DNA of 64,000 bases from positions 2,108,001 to 2,172,000 of the forward strand of contig OY763490.2 of the NCBI GenBank assembly GCA_963667505.2, given 5' to 3'. The notes below the pieces were generated by a model that made no database searches, had not been told where the DNA came from, and saw nothing but the letters and a program-made list of their open reading frames with translations. This DNA comes from Aldehydirespirator sp963667505 (GTDB lineage: Bacteria; Actinomycetota; Acidimicrobiia; Acidimicrobiales; Aldehydirespiratoraceae). This document shows, one piece after another, positions 15,147 through 23,025 of the stretch; within the stretch, counting starts at the first letter, position 1; every line of letters starts with the position of its first letter. Both the position numbers and the translations under genes were made by a program.

Positions 15147-16496
15147 TCACGCCCACTCGTCGCCCTCGGCGGCGCGGCGTTTGGCGGCTGCGGCCACCGC
15201 TTCGTCGACCATGGCGGCGGCGCTGCCGGTGGCGGGGCGGTCCAGCCCGTCGAGCTCGGCGGGGGTGGCGACGCCCTCGAGGACCTCGCCCAGGGGGCGA
15301 CCGCTGGAGCGGGCCAGCCGGTAGGCCTTCTGGAGCTCGTCGTTGGCCCGGTGCTTGCCGAGGCGGGCCGACAGCCGCTTCAACAGCTCTTGGGATCCGG
15401 AGTCGCCCATCTCAGCCAGATTGGCCGCCATCGCCTCGGCGTTCACTTCCAGGCTCTCGACGAGGCCTCGGGACAGGCTCAGCTGGGCCAGCAGGTAGTG
15501 GCTCATCTCCGGCAGCAGCACCCATTCGGTCTTCCAGGTGCGGCCGTCGCGCTCGTGGTCGCCGACCATGGTCTCGGTGAGCACGCCGGCGGCCGAGCGC
15601 ACCAGCCTCGCCAGGGTCACGATCTGCTCGCTGCGCTCCGGGTTGCGCTTGTGGGGCATGGTGAAGCTGCCGACGGTGGCCTCCGACGCGGCCTCGGACA
15701 GCTCGCCGATCTCGCGGCGCTGCAGGTTGTACACCTCGTTGGCGATGCGGGCCATGGTGGCCGACATCAGGGCCGCGTTGCCGGCGAACTCCGCGATCCG
15801 GTCGCGGGCCGCGATCCAGGAGACTGCCGGCTCGCCCAAACCGAGCCGCTCGCAGAAGCGGCGGCGCAGTTCTGCGCCGAGGTCCCCGTAGAAGCCCAGC
15901 ACGCCCACTGCGCCGGCGAGCTGACCGACCACTAGGCGGGGCCGGCTCTGGCGCCAGCGCTGGAGGTGCCGGCCGGTCTCGTCGGCCCAGGACGCGGCCT
16001 TGAAGCCGAAGGTCACCGGGGCGCCCGGCTGCCCGTGGGTGCGGCCCAGCATGGGGGTGTCGCGGTGTCGCACGGCCAGCTCCAGCAGCAGTCCCTCCAC
16101 GGCTCGCAGCTCGCGCCACACGATGGCTCCGGCGGCCCGCATCTCCAGTGCGGTGGCGGTGTCGGAGACGTCCTGGACGGTGGCGCCGTAGTAGACGTGC
16201 TCGCGGGCGTGCTCGGGCAGCCGGGCCTGCAGTTCACGCACCAAGCCGATGGCCGAGTGCGAGGTCCGGCGGGTCTCCGCCCCGACGGCGGTGGGGTCGA
16301 GGGACTCGGTGTCTAGTGCCGCTATCGCCTGCGACGAGGAGTCGGGAATGATCCCGAGGTCGGCCTGCGCGTCGGCGAGCGCCTTGAGGACCTCCACCCA
16401 GCGCGACAGTCGGGCCCGCTCTGAGAACAAGGCGTGCGACTCGGGTGTCGACCAGCCCTGGGCGTAGACGGCGGAGTCGATCATGTGGGCGTCCAT
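15147..16496 (-). CDS. PurB-like lyase (adenylosuccinate lyase / carboxymuconate cycloisomerase type)
   Basis: 449 residues. Superfamily motifs are intact: YYGATVQDVSDTATAL, PMLGRTHGQPGAPVTFG with the catalytic-type His, and the signature VGSFTMPHKRNPERSE. N- and C-terminal regions differ from housekeeping adenylosuccinate lyase, and the genome presumably has its own purB elsewhere, so a specialised C-N lyase is likely (inference). The ATG at 16496 is the last of three start codons, each at the end of a 34-bp tandem unit with a GGGGG ribosome-binding stretch. Downstream lies the ArgH-like lyase; two such lyases next to nitrile hydratase is unusual. Confidence 0.8.
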   Translation of the reverse strand: MDAHMIDSAVYAQGWSTPESHALFSERARLSRWVEVLKALADAQADLGIIPDSSSQAIAALDTESLDPTAVGAETRRTSHSAIGLVRELQARLPEHAREHVYYGATVQDVSDTATALEMRAAGAIVWRELRAVEGLLLELAVRHRDTPMLGRTHGQPGAPVTFGFKAASWADETGRHLQRWRQSRPRLVVGQLAGAVGVLGFYGDLGAELRRRFCERLGLGEPAVSWIAARDRIAEFAGNAALMSATMARIANEVYNLQRREIGELSEAASEATVGSFTMPHKRNPERSEQIVTLARLVRSAAGVLTETMVGDHERDGRTWKTEWVLLPEMSHYLLAQLSLSRGLVESLEVNAEAMAANLAEMGDSGSQELLKRLSARLGKHRANDELQKAYRLARSSGRPLGEVLEGVATPAELDGLDRPATGSAAAMVDEAVAAAAKRRAAEGDEWA

Positions 16497-16572
16497 CGCC
16501 GGCCCCCTGCCCTCTCGGTCGAGCACTCACCGCCGGCCCCCTGCCCGGTCGAGCGAGCACTCATCGCCGGCC
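16497..16572. repeat. 34-bp tandem repeat triplicating a translation-start region
   Basis: Units begin at 16497, 16531 and 16565 (the last partial). On the minus strand each unit ends in GGGGGCCGGCG or its partial, followed at the same position by ATG (16496), GTG (16530) or ATG (16564). The ribosome-binding site and start codon of the PurB-like gene thus exist in two full copies and one partial copy. Confidence 0.75.
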
Positions 16573-16580
16573 GGCCGCGG

Positions 16581-17534
16581 TCACGCACTGGTCCACCGGC
16601 CCGCCCCGACGGCGGCGAGCACCTCCAGGGCGCGGCGCACCTCGGCGAGGCTGGCGCCCCATGGAACCAGCACCGAGCCGTCGCGCTGCTCCACTCCCTC
16701 CTCCCGCATGCAGCAGCGGCTCAGGACGAGGCCGGTCGCACCGGCGCCGCCGAGCTGGCCGTCGGCGCCGATGAGCCGCAGGGGGCACCAGTCGACAGTG
16801 CGGGCCGCGTCGGCGCCGTAGAACCAGCGGTGGATCTGCTGGGAGCGCTCGCAGCCGACCAGCGTGCCCCCGGTCGTGGCGGGCCGCTCGTCGAGGTGGG
16901 ACACGGCCGCGCCCTCGATGTCGATGCCCCCGCCGCGACAGGGCACGACCAAGCCCTCAGACAGCGGCGGTTCGGCCGCGGCCACCAGGTCCCGACTGTC
17001 GACAATGTGCTCGCTCACCAGGATCGGCGGCAGGTCCTCGGCCGAGTCCAGCACCCTGGCTACTTGGTCGGCCAGCTTGGACGGCGCGGGCGGCACCACG
17101 TCCACCACCGTGATCCGAACAGGGTCGGGATTCAGGATGAAGCTGACGTGGCGGTAACGACCCTCCACCACCACGCAGCGCCGTCCAGGGCCGCGCTCAG
17201 CCGCTCGGGCCATATGGGACGCGATGCCGGGATCGGCACGGTCGTCACGCACGTACCCGCATTCTTCGGCCGCAGCCAGCACCCGGGCGGCGAGCGCGGG
17301 CGAGAACAGGTCGTCGCCGCGGTCGCGGGCGAGCTCCACCAGCGCGCAGCGGTGCGGGTCGCCGTCGAGCCTGGCGACCACGAACCGGGTCCTGCGATAG
17401 GCCTCGCGCCCGGTGAACCGGTCTACGAGGTCGTCGGGCGACAGGCTCGGCACCGAGGCCACCGACACCTGCCGATACCGCGACGGCATCACATTGGGCG
17501 CCTCGATGTTCAGACCGAACATGATCGCCGCCAC
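16581..17534 (-). CDS. Unrecognised conserved-looking protein heading the lyase/nitrile hydratase operon
   Basis: 317 residues that I cannot assign to a named family with confidence. It starts with MFGLNIEAPNVMPSRYRQV; an early segment reads FTGREAYRRTRFVVAR. The C-terminal third has conserved-looking Cys/His groups: VVPCRGGGIDIEG, GCERSQQIHRWFYG, DWCPLRL and SRCCMREEG, which could bind a metal. A basic/aromatic RYRHVSFILNP and an acidic-rich middle suggest a soluble enzyme. It is the first gene of the minus-strand run leading to the two lyases and nitrile hydratase, so it probably works with them. Start at GTG 17534 or ATG 17522; neither has a strong Shine-Dalgarno sequence. Confidence 0.7.
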   Translation of the reverse strand: MAAIMFGLNIEAPNVMPSRYRQVSVASVPSLSPDDLVDRFTGREAYRRTRFVVARLDGDPHRCALVELARDRGDDLFSPALAARVLAAAEECGYVRDDRADPGIASHMARAAERGPGRRCVVVEGRYRHVSFILNPDPVRITVVDVVPPAPSKLADQVARVLDSAEDLPPILVSEHIVDSRDLVAAAEPPLSEGLVVPCRGGGIDIEGAAVSHLDERPATTGGTLVGCERSQQIHRWFYGADAARTVDWCPLRLIGADGQLGGAGATGLVLSRCCMREEGVEQRDGSVLVPWGASLAEVRRALEVLAAVGAGRWTSA

Positions 17535-17751
17535 CGGCCGCGGGCGCAGCCACGGGACGCCGCGAGCCCCGACGGGTGCCGTGCCGACATCCCTCGCATT
17601 GTGGGCCTGTTCCGACGCGATGACAATGCGGGCCCAACGGCCTACCGCGGGCCACCGGCAGTCGCTACTGTTGGCCCGGTGCCCGAGGAGACTGACAGGG
17701 TGCGGTCAGGATCGTGACGCGATAGCATGAGTGCCAAGGGATCGAAGTGAT

Positions 17752-18324
17752 ATGACAACTACCGAGACAAGGCCGACAGCTTCAGACCTGCTGACCGCCG
17801 ACGACCTGATGCGGCTCTATGGCGAAGGAGTGCGCGGCGAGTTGGTGAGAGGGGTGCTCCACGAGACCATGCCGACAGGGCACCGACACGGCAAGATCGC
17901 GGTGAAGTTGGCAGCCGCGCTCCTCAACTACGTCGAACCCCGCGGCCTGGGGACGGTGGTGGCCTCGGACGCGGGCTTCTGGCTGGAGCGGAACCCCGAC
18001 ACGGTTCGCGAGCCCGATGTGGCCTTCACCTCCGCGGAGAGGATCCCCGTGGACGCGGAGATCGACGGCTATGCCGAGGTGGTGCCGGACCTCGTGGTGG
18101 AGGTCGTGTCGCCCAGCCAGAGCCGCCGCTGGGCCCACGAACGGGCCCGGATGTGGCTGCACCACGGCGCGCGGCTGGTGTGGATGGTGCATCCCGACAC
18201 CCGCACCGTGGACGTACACCGGCCCGGCGCGGCCGCAGTAACGCGGCAAGAGACCGACTCGCTCGACGGCCTCGATGTGCTGCCCGGCTTCACCTGCACG
18301 GTGAGCGCCGTCTTCGGCCCCTAG
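17752..18324 (+). CDS. Uma2-family putative endonuclease (DUF820)
   Basis: 190 residues with the Uma2 pattern: LTADDLMRLYGEGVRGELVRGVLHE, GHRHGKIAVKLAAALLNYV, GFWLERNPDTVREPDVAF, then VPDLVVEVVSPSQSRR, the PD-(D/E)XK-type core (Asp and Glu followed by VEV). These orphan proteins are common in cyanobacteria and actinobacteria; their target is unknown. ATG at 17752 is preferred over the in-frame GTG at 17731. It lies on the plus strand between the unrecognised operon head and the ComA-like gene and is probably not part of the nitrile system. Confidence 0.85.
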   Translation: MTTTETRPTASDLLTADDLMRLYGEGVRGELVRGVLHETMPTGHRHGKIAVKLAAALLNYVEPRGLGTVVASDAGFWLERNPDTVREPDVAFTSAERIPVDAEIDGYAEVVPDLVVEVVSPSQSRRWAHERARMWLHHGARLVWMVHPDTRTVDVHRPGAAAVTRQETDSLDGLDVLPGFTCTVSAVFGP

Positions 18325-18381
18325 AACGCACGCGGAGACTCGGCGGGAAACGCCCTGGGCTCGGAGCAAGGTCTCGTGGTC

Positions 18382-19143
18382 TCAGCGCATCGTGTCGGCG
18401 CGGAGACCTAGGCGCAGCGCTTCGAGGGCCAGCACGCCGTCGGGCGCGACGTTGGCGAGGTTGACGTCGGCACCTAGGCGGTTGACGAGCCAGGCCTGCT
18501 GCTGGACTCGAGGCGCCTCGTACACCACCTGAGCGTCCCCGCCGAGCCGTTCCAAGGCGTCCACTAGGTCGGCCCTGACCGACCCGTCGGATTCGTAGAG
18601 GCCTACAGTGCCGCTCGCACGGCCCTCGGCCACCAGCCAGTCGGCACCGCTGTCAATGTCGCCGCGGGCCTCCTCCTGCCACCGATCGGGCAGGGCGGGC
18701 TCGCCGGCGTCCTTGCTTCCCACCTCGGCGAACACCTCGAAGCCGCGGACGCGGGCCGTGGCGATCAGTTCGGCCTTGGCACCGCGGGGCATTCCAGTGG
18801 CGCCGCGGGACACCTCCACACAGCCGAATCCCAGGCCCTCGGCCCAGCGGAAGAACTCGTCGCTGCGGCCCTGCCGCCACGCTGCCTCCAGCAGAGTCCC
18901 TCCCGGACAGGCCTTGACTTCGTGCGCCCACAACACCTCGATCTTGGACGCGACAGCGGGATCGATGTAGGCGGTGCCGAAACCGAACTTCCAGAAGTCG
19001 ACCAGCGCTCCATGCTCCTGCAGCCGCGCTTCGATGGCCGCCAGAGGCGTTCCCTTGTCGATGACGTGGGTGACCCCGCGGCGGCGGGGCTTCGCGGTCC
19101 TGCCAGTGGTGCGAAGGAAGCTCCGGGGCTCGGGCACAGACAT
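18382..19143 (-). CDS. Phosphosulfolactate synthase-like (ComA-family) protein
   Basis: 253 residues of the ComA fold: GVTHVIDKGTPLAAIEARLQEHGALVDFWKFGFGTAYID near the N-terminus, GGTLLEAAWRQG, GFGCVEVSRGATGMP, VFAEVGSKDAG, and a C-terminal DVNLANVAPDGVLALEALRLGLR. ComA adds sulfite to phosphoenolpyruvate to make phosphosulfolactate, the first step to coenzyme M in methanogens and to sulfolactate in some bacteria. No comB or comC homologue is nearby, so the product's fate is unclear. It is 19 bp from the DUF2877 gene on the same strand and may be co-transcribed with it. Confidence 0.8.
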   Translation of the reverse strand: MSVPEPRSFLRTTGRTAKPRRRGVTHVIDKGTPLAAIEARLQEHGALVDFWKFGFGTAYIDPAVASKIEVLWAHEVKACPGGTLLEAAWRQGRSDEFFRWAEGLGFGCVEVSRGATGMPRGAKAELIATARVRGFEVFAEVGSKDAGEPALPDRWQEEARGDIDSGADWLVAEGRASGTVGLYESDGSVRADLVDALERLGGDAQVVYEAPRVQQQAWLVNRLGADVNLANVAPDGVLALEALRLGLRADTMR

Positions 19144-19162
19144 CGACGCGATCCTGCCAGCC

Positions 19163-20245
19163 TCAGGCGACCGCGGGCCGCGTCGGCGTCGCGGTTCCAG
19201 GAGGCCGCGCGATGGCGGTCAAGGCGATACCAGCCACGAGGGCTCGGCCCGATGTGGCGCCGAGGGAGGCCAGCGACCGGGCGGCCCCGCGCATTCCGGC
19301 GTGATCTCCGGCCGCGGCCGCGTCGAGCAGGCGATGGGCGGGCTGGATGCTGCGACCGGCCGCGGCCCATCGAAGGAAGGCACGGCTCAGCCGAGTGGTG
19401 CGCGCCGACCGGGCCAGGTCGGTCAGGTCGGGGCGCCGGCGCGGCTCGATCGCGGACACCAGCAGGATTCCCGCGAGCACGTCGTCGCCACTGGGCGTGA
19501 GCCCGGCACCGCGTCCCTCCAGGCGGCGGCACACCGCACTCAGATCGCTCCAGCGCAGGTCGTCGGAGACCGACCCCCAGACAGGGTCTAGCGCAGCGTC
19601 GACAAGCCTGATGACGCTGGGCCAGGCCGCTCGGCCAGCGCCCGCTCCGGCTCTGTCGCAGCGACCCGACCCGACTTCGACAGCCACGCCGAGCCAGGCC
19701 GCCGGATCGACCTCGAGCCGCTCGGGCAGGCTGGGTGCCCAGCGGGGCGCTCCGTCCAGGCAAACGCGAAGCGGCCCGGCCGCGAGCACACCGCCCGAGA
19801 CACTCACCCGGTCGTGCAGCGACGGGCGCACCGAAAGCTCCTCGACCACCAGATGCAGCGGGCCGGGCCAGTGCCGGGGTCCCAGCACCGCGAAGAGGGC
19901 TCGCGAAGAGCCGCAGACATAGAACCCGTCAGCGAAGACGCCGGACACGCGGCCGACGAACCTGCCCGCCACAGCCTCCAGCACAGCCTCACCGACCGAC
20001 ACCGCGGCCACGGTCGCGGGCGCCGTGTAACCCTCGCCGCCGGGCGTCGCTGAGCCGAGCGACGGGCAGGCCGGCGGCACCGGGCAATCCGGCGGCACGG
20101 CAGAATCCGACGGCACCGGGCAATCCGCCGGCACCGGGCAATCCGACGGCACCGGGCAATCCGCCGGTGCCGGGGGGTCCGGCGACAGGACGCCCGGATC
20201 TGTCGGCGCGGTACCGTGCGGCCGTGGCCCCGCCCGAGTCGTCAT
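19163..20245 (-). CDS. allH: DUF2877 protein (YlbF/AllH-type oxamate carbamoyltransferase component), start uncertain
   Basis: The conserved part begins at about VSVGEAVLEAVAGRFVGRVSGVFADGFYV and includes the family's hallmark GAGLTPSGDDVLAGILLV near the middle and RLSRAFLRWAAAGR later. In E. coli the DUF2877 protein YlbF acts with FdrA and YlbE in oxalurate phosphorolysis to oxamate and carbamoyl phosphate. The ATG at 20245 would make 360 residues with a Cys/Pro-rich N-terminus made by an 18-bp tandem repeat and would overlap the divergent AIR-synthase-like gene by 22 bp. A GTG at 20011, just before the conserved domain, is an equally plausible start. Confidence 0.75.
   Translation of the reverse strand: MTTRAGPRPHGTAPTDPGVLSPDPPAPADCPVPSDCPVPADCPVPSDSAVPPDCPVPPACPSLGSATPGGEGYTAPATVAAVSVGEAVLEAVAGRFVGRVSGVFADGFYVCGSSRALFAVLGPRHWPGPLHLVVEELSVRPSLHDRVSVSGGVLAAGPLRVCLDGAPRWAPSLPERLEVDPAAWLGVAVEVGSGRCDRAGAGAGRAAWPSVIRLVDAALDPVWGSVSDDLRWSDLSAVCRRLEGRGAGLTPSGDDVLAGILLVSAIEPRRRPDLTDLARSARTTRLSRAFLRWAAAGRSIQPAHRLLDAAAAGDHAGMRGAARSLASLGATSGRALVAGIALTAIARPPGTATPTRPAVA
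20078..20167. repeat. 18-bp tandem repeat, five units
   Basis: Five 18-bp units of CACCGGGCAATCCGNCGG run from 20078 to 20167; the second unit is diverged, and a degenerate sixth follows. They lie between the conserved domain of the DUF2877 gene and the start of the divergent AIR-synthase-like gene. In the extended DUF2877 frame each unit encodes six residues of the P-x-D-C-P-V type. Confidence 0.85.
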
Positions 20246-21183
20246 CGCTGGACCGGCTGGTGGACACGGTCCGCAGGCACCCGGGCCTGCGGGCCAAGAG
20301 GGCCATCGGCGCCGTCCGACGTGTGGTCGAGAACGTCGATCCGCTGAGCGGCCCCGGCGACGACGGCGCCGTGGTGGAGATGTCGGCGGCCGGATCGGCG
20401 GTCGTGTGCGGCGAGGCAATCCATCCTGGCTTCGTGGCGTCGGACCCCCGGAGCGCGGGCATCGCGGCGGTGATGGCCAACGTCAACGATTTGGCGGCCA
20501 TGGGGGCTGTCCCCACCGGAATCGTGAACACGGTGGTGGCGCCCGCTTCGATCGCGGCCGAGGCTCTGCGGGGCATCGCCGAGGGGGCCGCCCTCTACGA
20601 CGTGCCCATCGTGGGCGGGCACATCACTGAGCATGCGGGCGAGCCAGCGCTGTCGGCCTTCGCGGTCGGCGACGCCGACCAGGTCCTGGCGGCTAGCCGG
20701 GCCCGGGCAGGCCGGCACCTCGTGTTCGCCTGCTGCCTGGACGGCCGCATGCGGGACGACTTCGACTTCTTCACCACCGTCGGGTCTCAGGGGCCCAGCC
20801 TGGCCCGTGACGTGCGCCTGCTGGCCGAGGCCGCCCGCCGCGGTCTCGCGTCGGCAGCCAAGGACGTGAGCATGGCCGGTGCCGTCGGCTCGCTGGCGAT
20901 GCTCCTCGAGCCGGAGCGGCTCGGCGCGGACGTCGACCTGCAGGCGCTGCCCGCGCCGGCGGGGGTGGAACTGGACCGCTGGCTGGTCTGCTTCCCGACC
21001 TACGCCTTCTGGCTCGCCACCGACCAGCCCGAAGAGTGCGCGGACCTGTTCGGATCGGCTGGGCTGGCGGCGGCTGTCGTCGGGACCATCACGGACCGCG
21101 GCGTGCTGACGCTGCGGCGCGGCGCAGAGAGCCGCGATGTGATCGACCTCAGCCGAGAGCCCGTGACCGGACTGTGGGCCTGA
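20224..21183 (+). CDS. nitF: Sll0787-family AIR-synthase-like protein (NitF-type)
   Basis: 319 residues of the PurM/ThiL/SelD fold: GPGDDGAVVEM nucleotide loop near residue 45, ANVNDLAAMGAVPTGIVNTV, and VPIVGGHITEH in the middle, then SKDVSM-type AAKDVSMAGAVGSLAML. It fits the AIR-synthase-like member of Nit1C clusters better than PurM or ThiL, because it lacks their full catalytic context and lies among other Nit-type genes. ATP-dependent chemistry on an unknown substrate is expected. The GTG at 20224 begins the family-like SLDRLVDTVRRHPG; no Shine-Dalgarno sequence is visible. Divergent from DUF2877. Confidence 0.8.
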   Translation: MAPPESSSLDRLVDTVRRHPGLRAKRAIGAVRRVVENVDPLSGPGDDGAVVEMSAAGSAVVCGEAIHPGFVASDPRSAGIAAVMANVNDLAAMGAVPTGIVNTVVAPASIAAEALRGIAEGAALYDVPIVGGHITEHAGEPALSAFAVGDADQVLAASRARAGRHLVFACCLDGRMRDDFDFFTTVGSQGPSLARDVRLLAEAARRGLASAAKDVSMAGAVGSLAMLLEPERLGADVDLQALPAPAGVELDRWLVCFPTYAFWLATDQPEECADLFGSAGLAAAVVGTITDRGVLTLRRGAESRDVIDLSREPVTGLWA

Positions 21184-21214
21184 GGGGGCCAACTGCAACG
21201 AGGGTCCAGCCATC

Positions 21215-21871
21215 TCAGGCGGCAGCCGCCTCGAGGCGGCCTCGCATCTGGCGCCGGTGCTCCTCGAACTGCTGGGGATCGTCCGTCTCCAGGTCGTCGA
21301 AGGCGCCCGCGTCGATCTCGGGCACACTGCCCTGCTCGTCGCCCATCTCAGTGACCGTCACGACGTAGACGGGGGACATGGTGGAGGGGTCGGGTTCGAC
21401 CATGCTCACCATGGCCAGCCCGGTCGGCAGGTGCAGCTCGATGCACTGGTAGGGGTCGACGAGGCCCGAGCCCAGGCGCCCCTGCTCATGGACGACCGCC
21501 CAGTCACGGCCCGCTCGGCGGGCCGCCGCGATGCTCGCGAGGCGGCGGTGCTCGGCCTGCTCGGCCAGCAGTTCGCGCCGGCGCAGGGCGAACCCGGCGC
21601 CGGCGATCTCGGAGTCCAGTCCGTAGGCGGGGACCTCGCCGGTGGCTTTGGCCGCCTCGTCCAGCGCGTCGGAGCGGCTCTCCCAGCGCCGGGACAGTTC
21701 TTCGAGATCAGCCACCGGGGCCAGCGCGTCGGCCACCGCCCGCACCAGCTTGACGGCGGACTTGTAGGCGTCCGGGTTGGTGGTGGCCGTGGGATAGAGC
21801 CGGCGCTCGCTCTCGTTCCAGTACGCGACCAGCACTGCGGTGGGGTCGGTGTCGTTCGGGCCTGCGCTCAC
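21215..21871 (-). CDS. Unrecognised soluble protein
   Basis: 218 residues. The N-terminal part reads VLVAYWNESERRLYPTATTNPDAYKSAVKLVRAVADAL and is followed by a long helical stretch, then WAVVHEQGRLGSGLVDPYQCIELHLPTGLAM and an acidic C-terminus (EIDAGAFDDLETDDP). No signal peptide, membrane segment or known motif is visible. The GTG at 21871 is chosen because GAGGAG lies about 10 bp upstream and a TATAGT promoter element lies about 86 bp upstream. Convergent with the AIR-synthase-like gene. Function unknown. Confidence 0.6.
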   Translation of the reverse strand: MSAGPNDTDPTAVLVAYWNESERRLYPTATTNPDAYKSAVKLVRAVADALAPVADLEELSRRWESRSDALDEAAKATGEVPAYGLDSEIAGAGFALRRRELLAEQAEHRRLASIAAARRAGRDWAVVHEQGRLGSGLVDPYQCIELHLPTGLAMVSMVEPDPSTMSPVYVVTVTEMGDEQGSVPEIDAGAFDDLETDDPQQFEEHRRQMRGRLEAAAA

Positions 21872-21953
21872 GGTTCTCAGCTCCTCGGTGCCCCGGTCGT
21901 CCGGCTGCGCCGCCGCCAGCGGGCCGAGGCTTGGCAGGAGGCTTCGGATGTCA

Positions 21954-21970
21954 TCTACTATAAGAAAGTC
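21954..21970 (-). promoter_or_regulatory. TATAGT promoter-like element
   Basis: The minus strand reads TTTCTTATAGTAGATGA, related to the elements before nitrile hydratase and the OsmC gene but lacking the TGTC/GAC arms. It lies about 86 bp upstream of the GTG of the gene at 21215-21871 and could be its -10 region. Confidence 0.3.
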
Positions 21971-22047
21971 AGTTCTGCTATCGGCAGGCTCGATGGCCCG
22001 AGGACGGCTGCGGCGGTCCGGCGAGGTCTGGAAGGAGTGGGTGCGCC

Positions 22048-23025
22048 TTGGCTGCGACCGCGATCCTCGCTCTCGGAGGCAACGCACTGACCCGCGAGGA
22101 CCAGCGGGGCACCCTCGAGGAGCAGTACAGCAACGCGCTGGCCATGGCCCACTCGGTGCGCTCGCTGATCCGCAAGGGCTGGAACGTGGTGATCGTCCAC
22201 GGCAACGGCCCCCAGGTGGGCAATCTGGCCATCCAGCACGAGGGGTCGACCGACCTGGTGCCCGCGCTGCCGCTGTTCACTCTCGGGGCGATGACCCAGG
22301 GACAGTTGGGGAGCCTCATCTGCCTGGCGCTCAACGAGGTCTGCAAGCGCGAGATCATGGGCGCGGTGTCGATCATCACCCACGTCGAGGTCGATTCCGG
22401 CGACCCGGCGCTGTCTTGTCCCACCAAGCCGATCGGCCCCTTCTTCGGCCGGGAGGAGGCGGCCGCGCTGGAGGCCCGGCGGGGCTGGACGATGACCGAG
22501 GACGCCGGGCGGGGCTACCGGCGGGTGGTGCCGTCGCCGAGGCCGATGGCCCCCATCGAGGCCGACGCCATCTCGGCGATGGTCGAGTTGGGCTACATCG
22601 TGGTGGCCGGCGGCGGGGGCGGCATCCCGGTGTGCCGGTCGGCCGACGGCGCCTACCGGGGCGTCGACGCGGTCATCGACAAGGACTTCGCGGCGGAGCG
22701 CATCGCTGACGCGGTAGGCGCGCAGGCGCTGGTGATGGTGACCGGCGTGGCCGCGGTGCGCCTCCACTTCGGCACGCCCCAGGAGCAGGCCGTGGCGGAG
22801 ATGACCGCGTCGGAGGCCCGGCGCCACCTGGCCGACGGCCAGTTCCCGCCGGGGAGCATGGGACCCAAGGTGGAAGCGGCCATCAAGTTCGTGGAGTCGC
22901 CCGGCCGGATCTCGGCCATCACCACCCCGGAGTTGGTGTACGCGACCCTTGACGAGCCCGCTGGCGTGATCGAAGGGCCCCGGGGCACCCGCATCGTGCC
23001 CGACCCGGTGCCCGCGCTCATATGA
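22048..23025 (+). CDS. arcC: Carbamate kinase
   Basis: 325 residues. Amino-acid-kinase motifs: ALGGNALTR near the start, VIVHGNGPQVGN, VAGGGGGIPV, and AVIDKDFAAERIA, with TGVAAVRLHFG and MGPKVEAAIKF toward the end. The enzyme converts carbamoyl phosphate and ADP to ATP, ammonia and CO2 in the catabolic direction. It starts with TTG at 22048, with AAGGAG about 10 bp upstream. The stop overlaps the FdrA start (ATGA), so the two are translationally coupled: the carbamoyl phosphate made by the FdrA/YlbE/DUF2877 enzyme would be drained here to yield ATP. Confidence 0.95.
   Translation: MAATAILALGGNALTREDQRGTLEEQYSNALAMAHSVRSLIRKGWNVVIVHGNGPQVGNLAIQHEGSTDLVPALPLFTLGAMTQGQLGSLICLALNEVCKREIMGAVSIITHVEVDSGDPALSCPTKPIGPFFGREEAAALEARRGWTMTEDAGRGYRRVVPSPRPMAPIEADAISAMVELGYIVVAGGGGGIPVCRSADGAYRGVDAVIDKDFAAERIADAVGAQALVMVTGVAAVRLHFGTPQEQAVAEMTASEARRHLADGQFPPGSMGPKVEAAIKFVESPGRISAITTPELVYATLDEPAGVIEGPRGTRIVPDPVPALI

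Noticed and set aside
19735..20223. N-terminal extension of the AIR-synthase-like protein
   Set aside because: The extension is antisense to DUF2877 and consists of repeat-encoded Asn/Pro/Gly; the family-like sequence begins at 20224.
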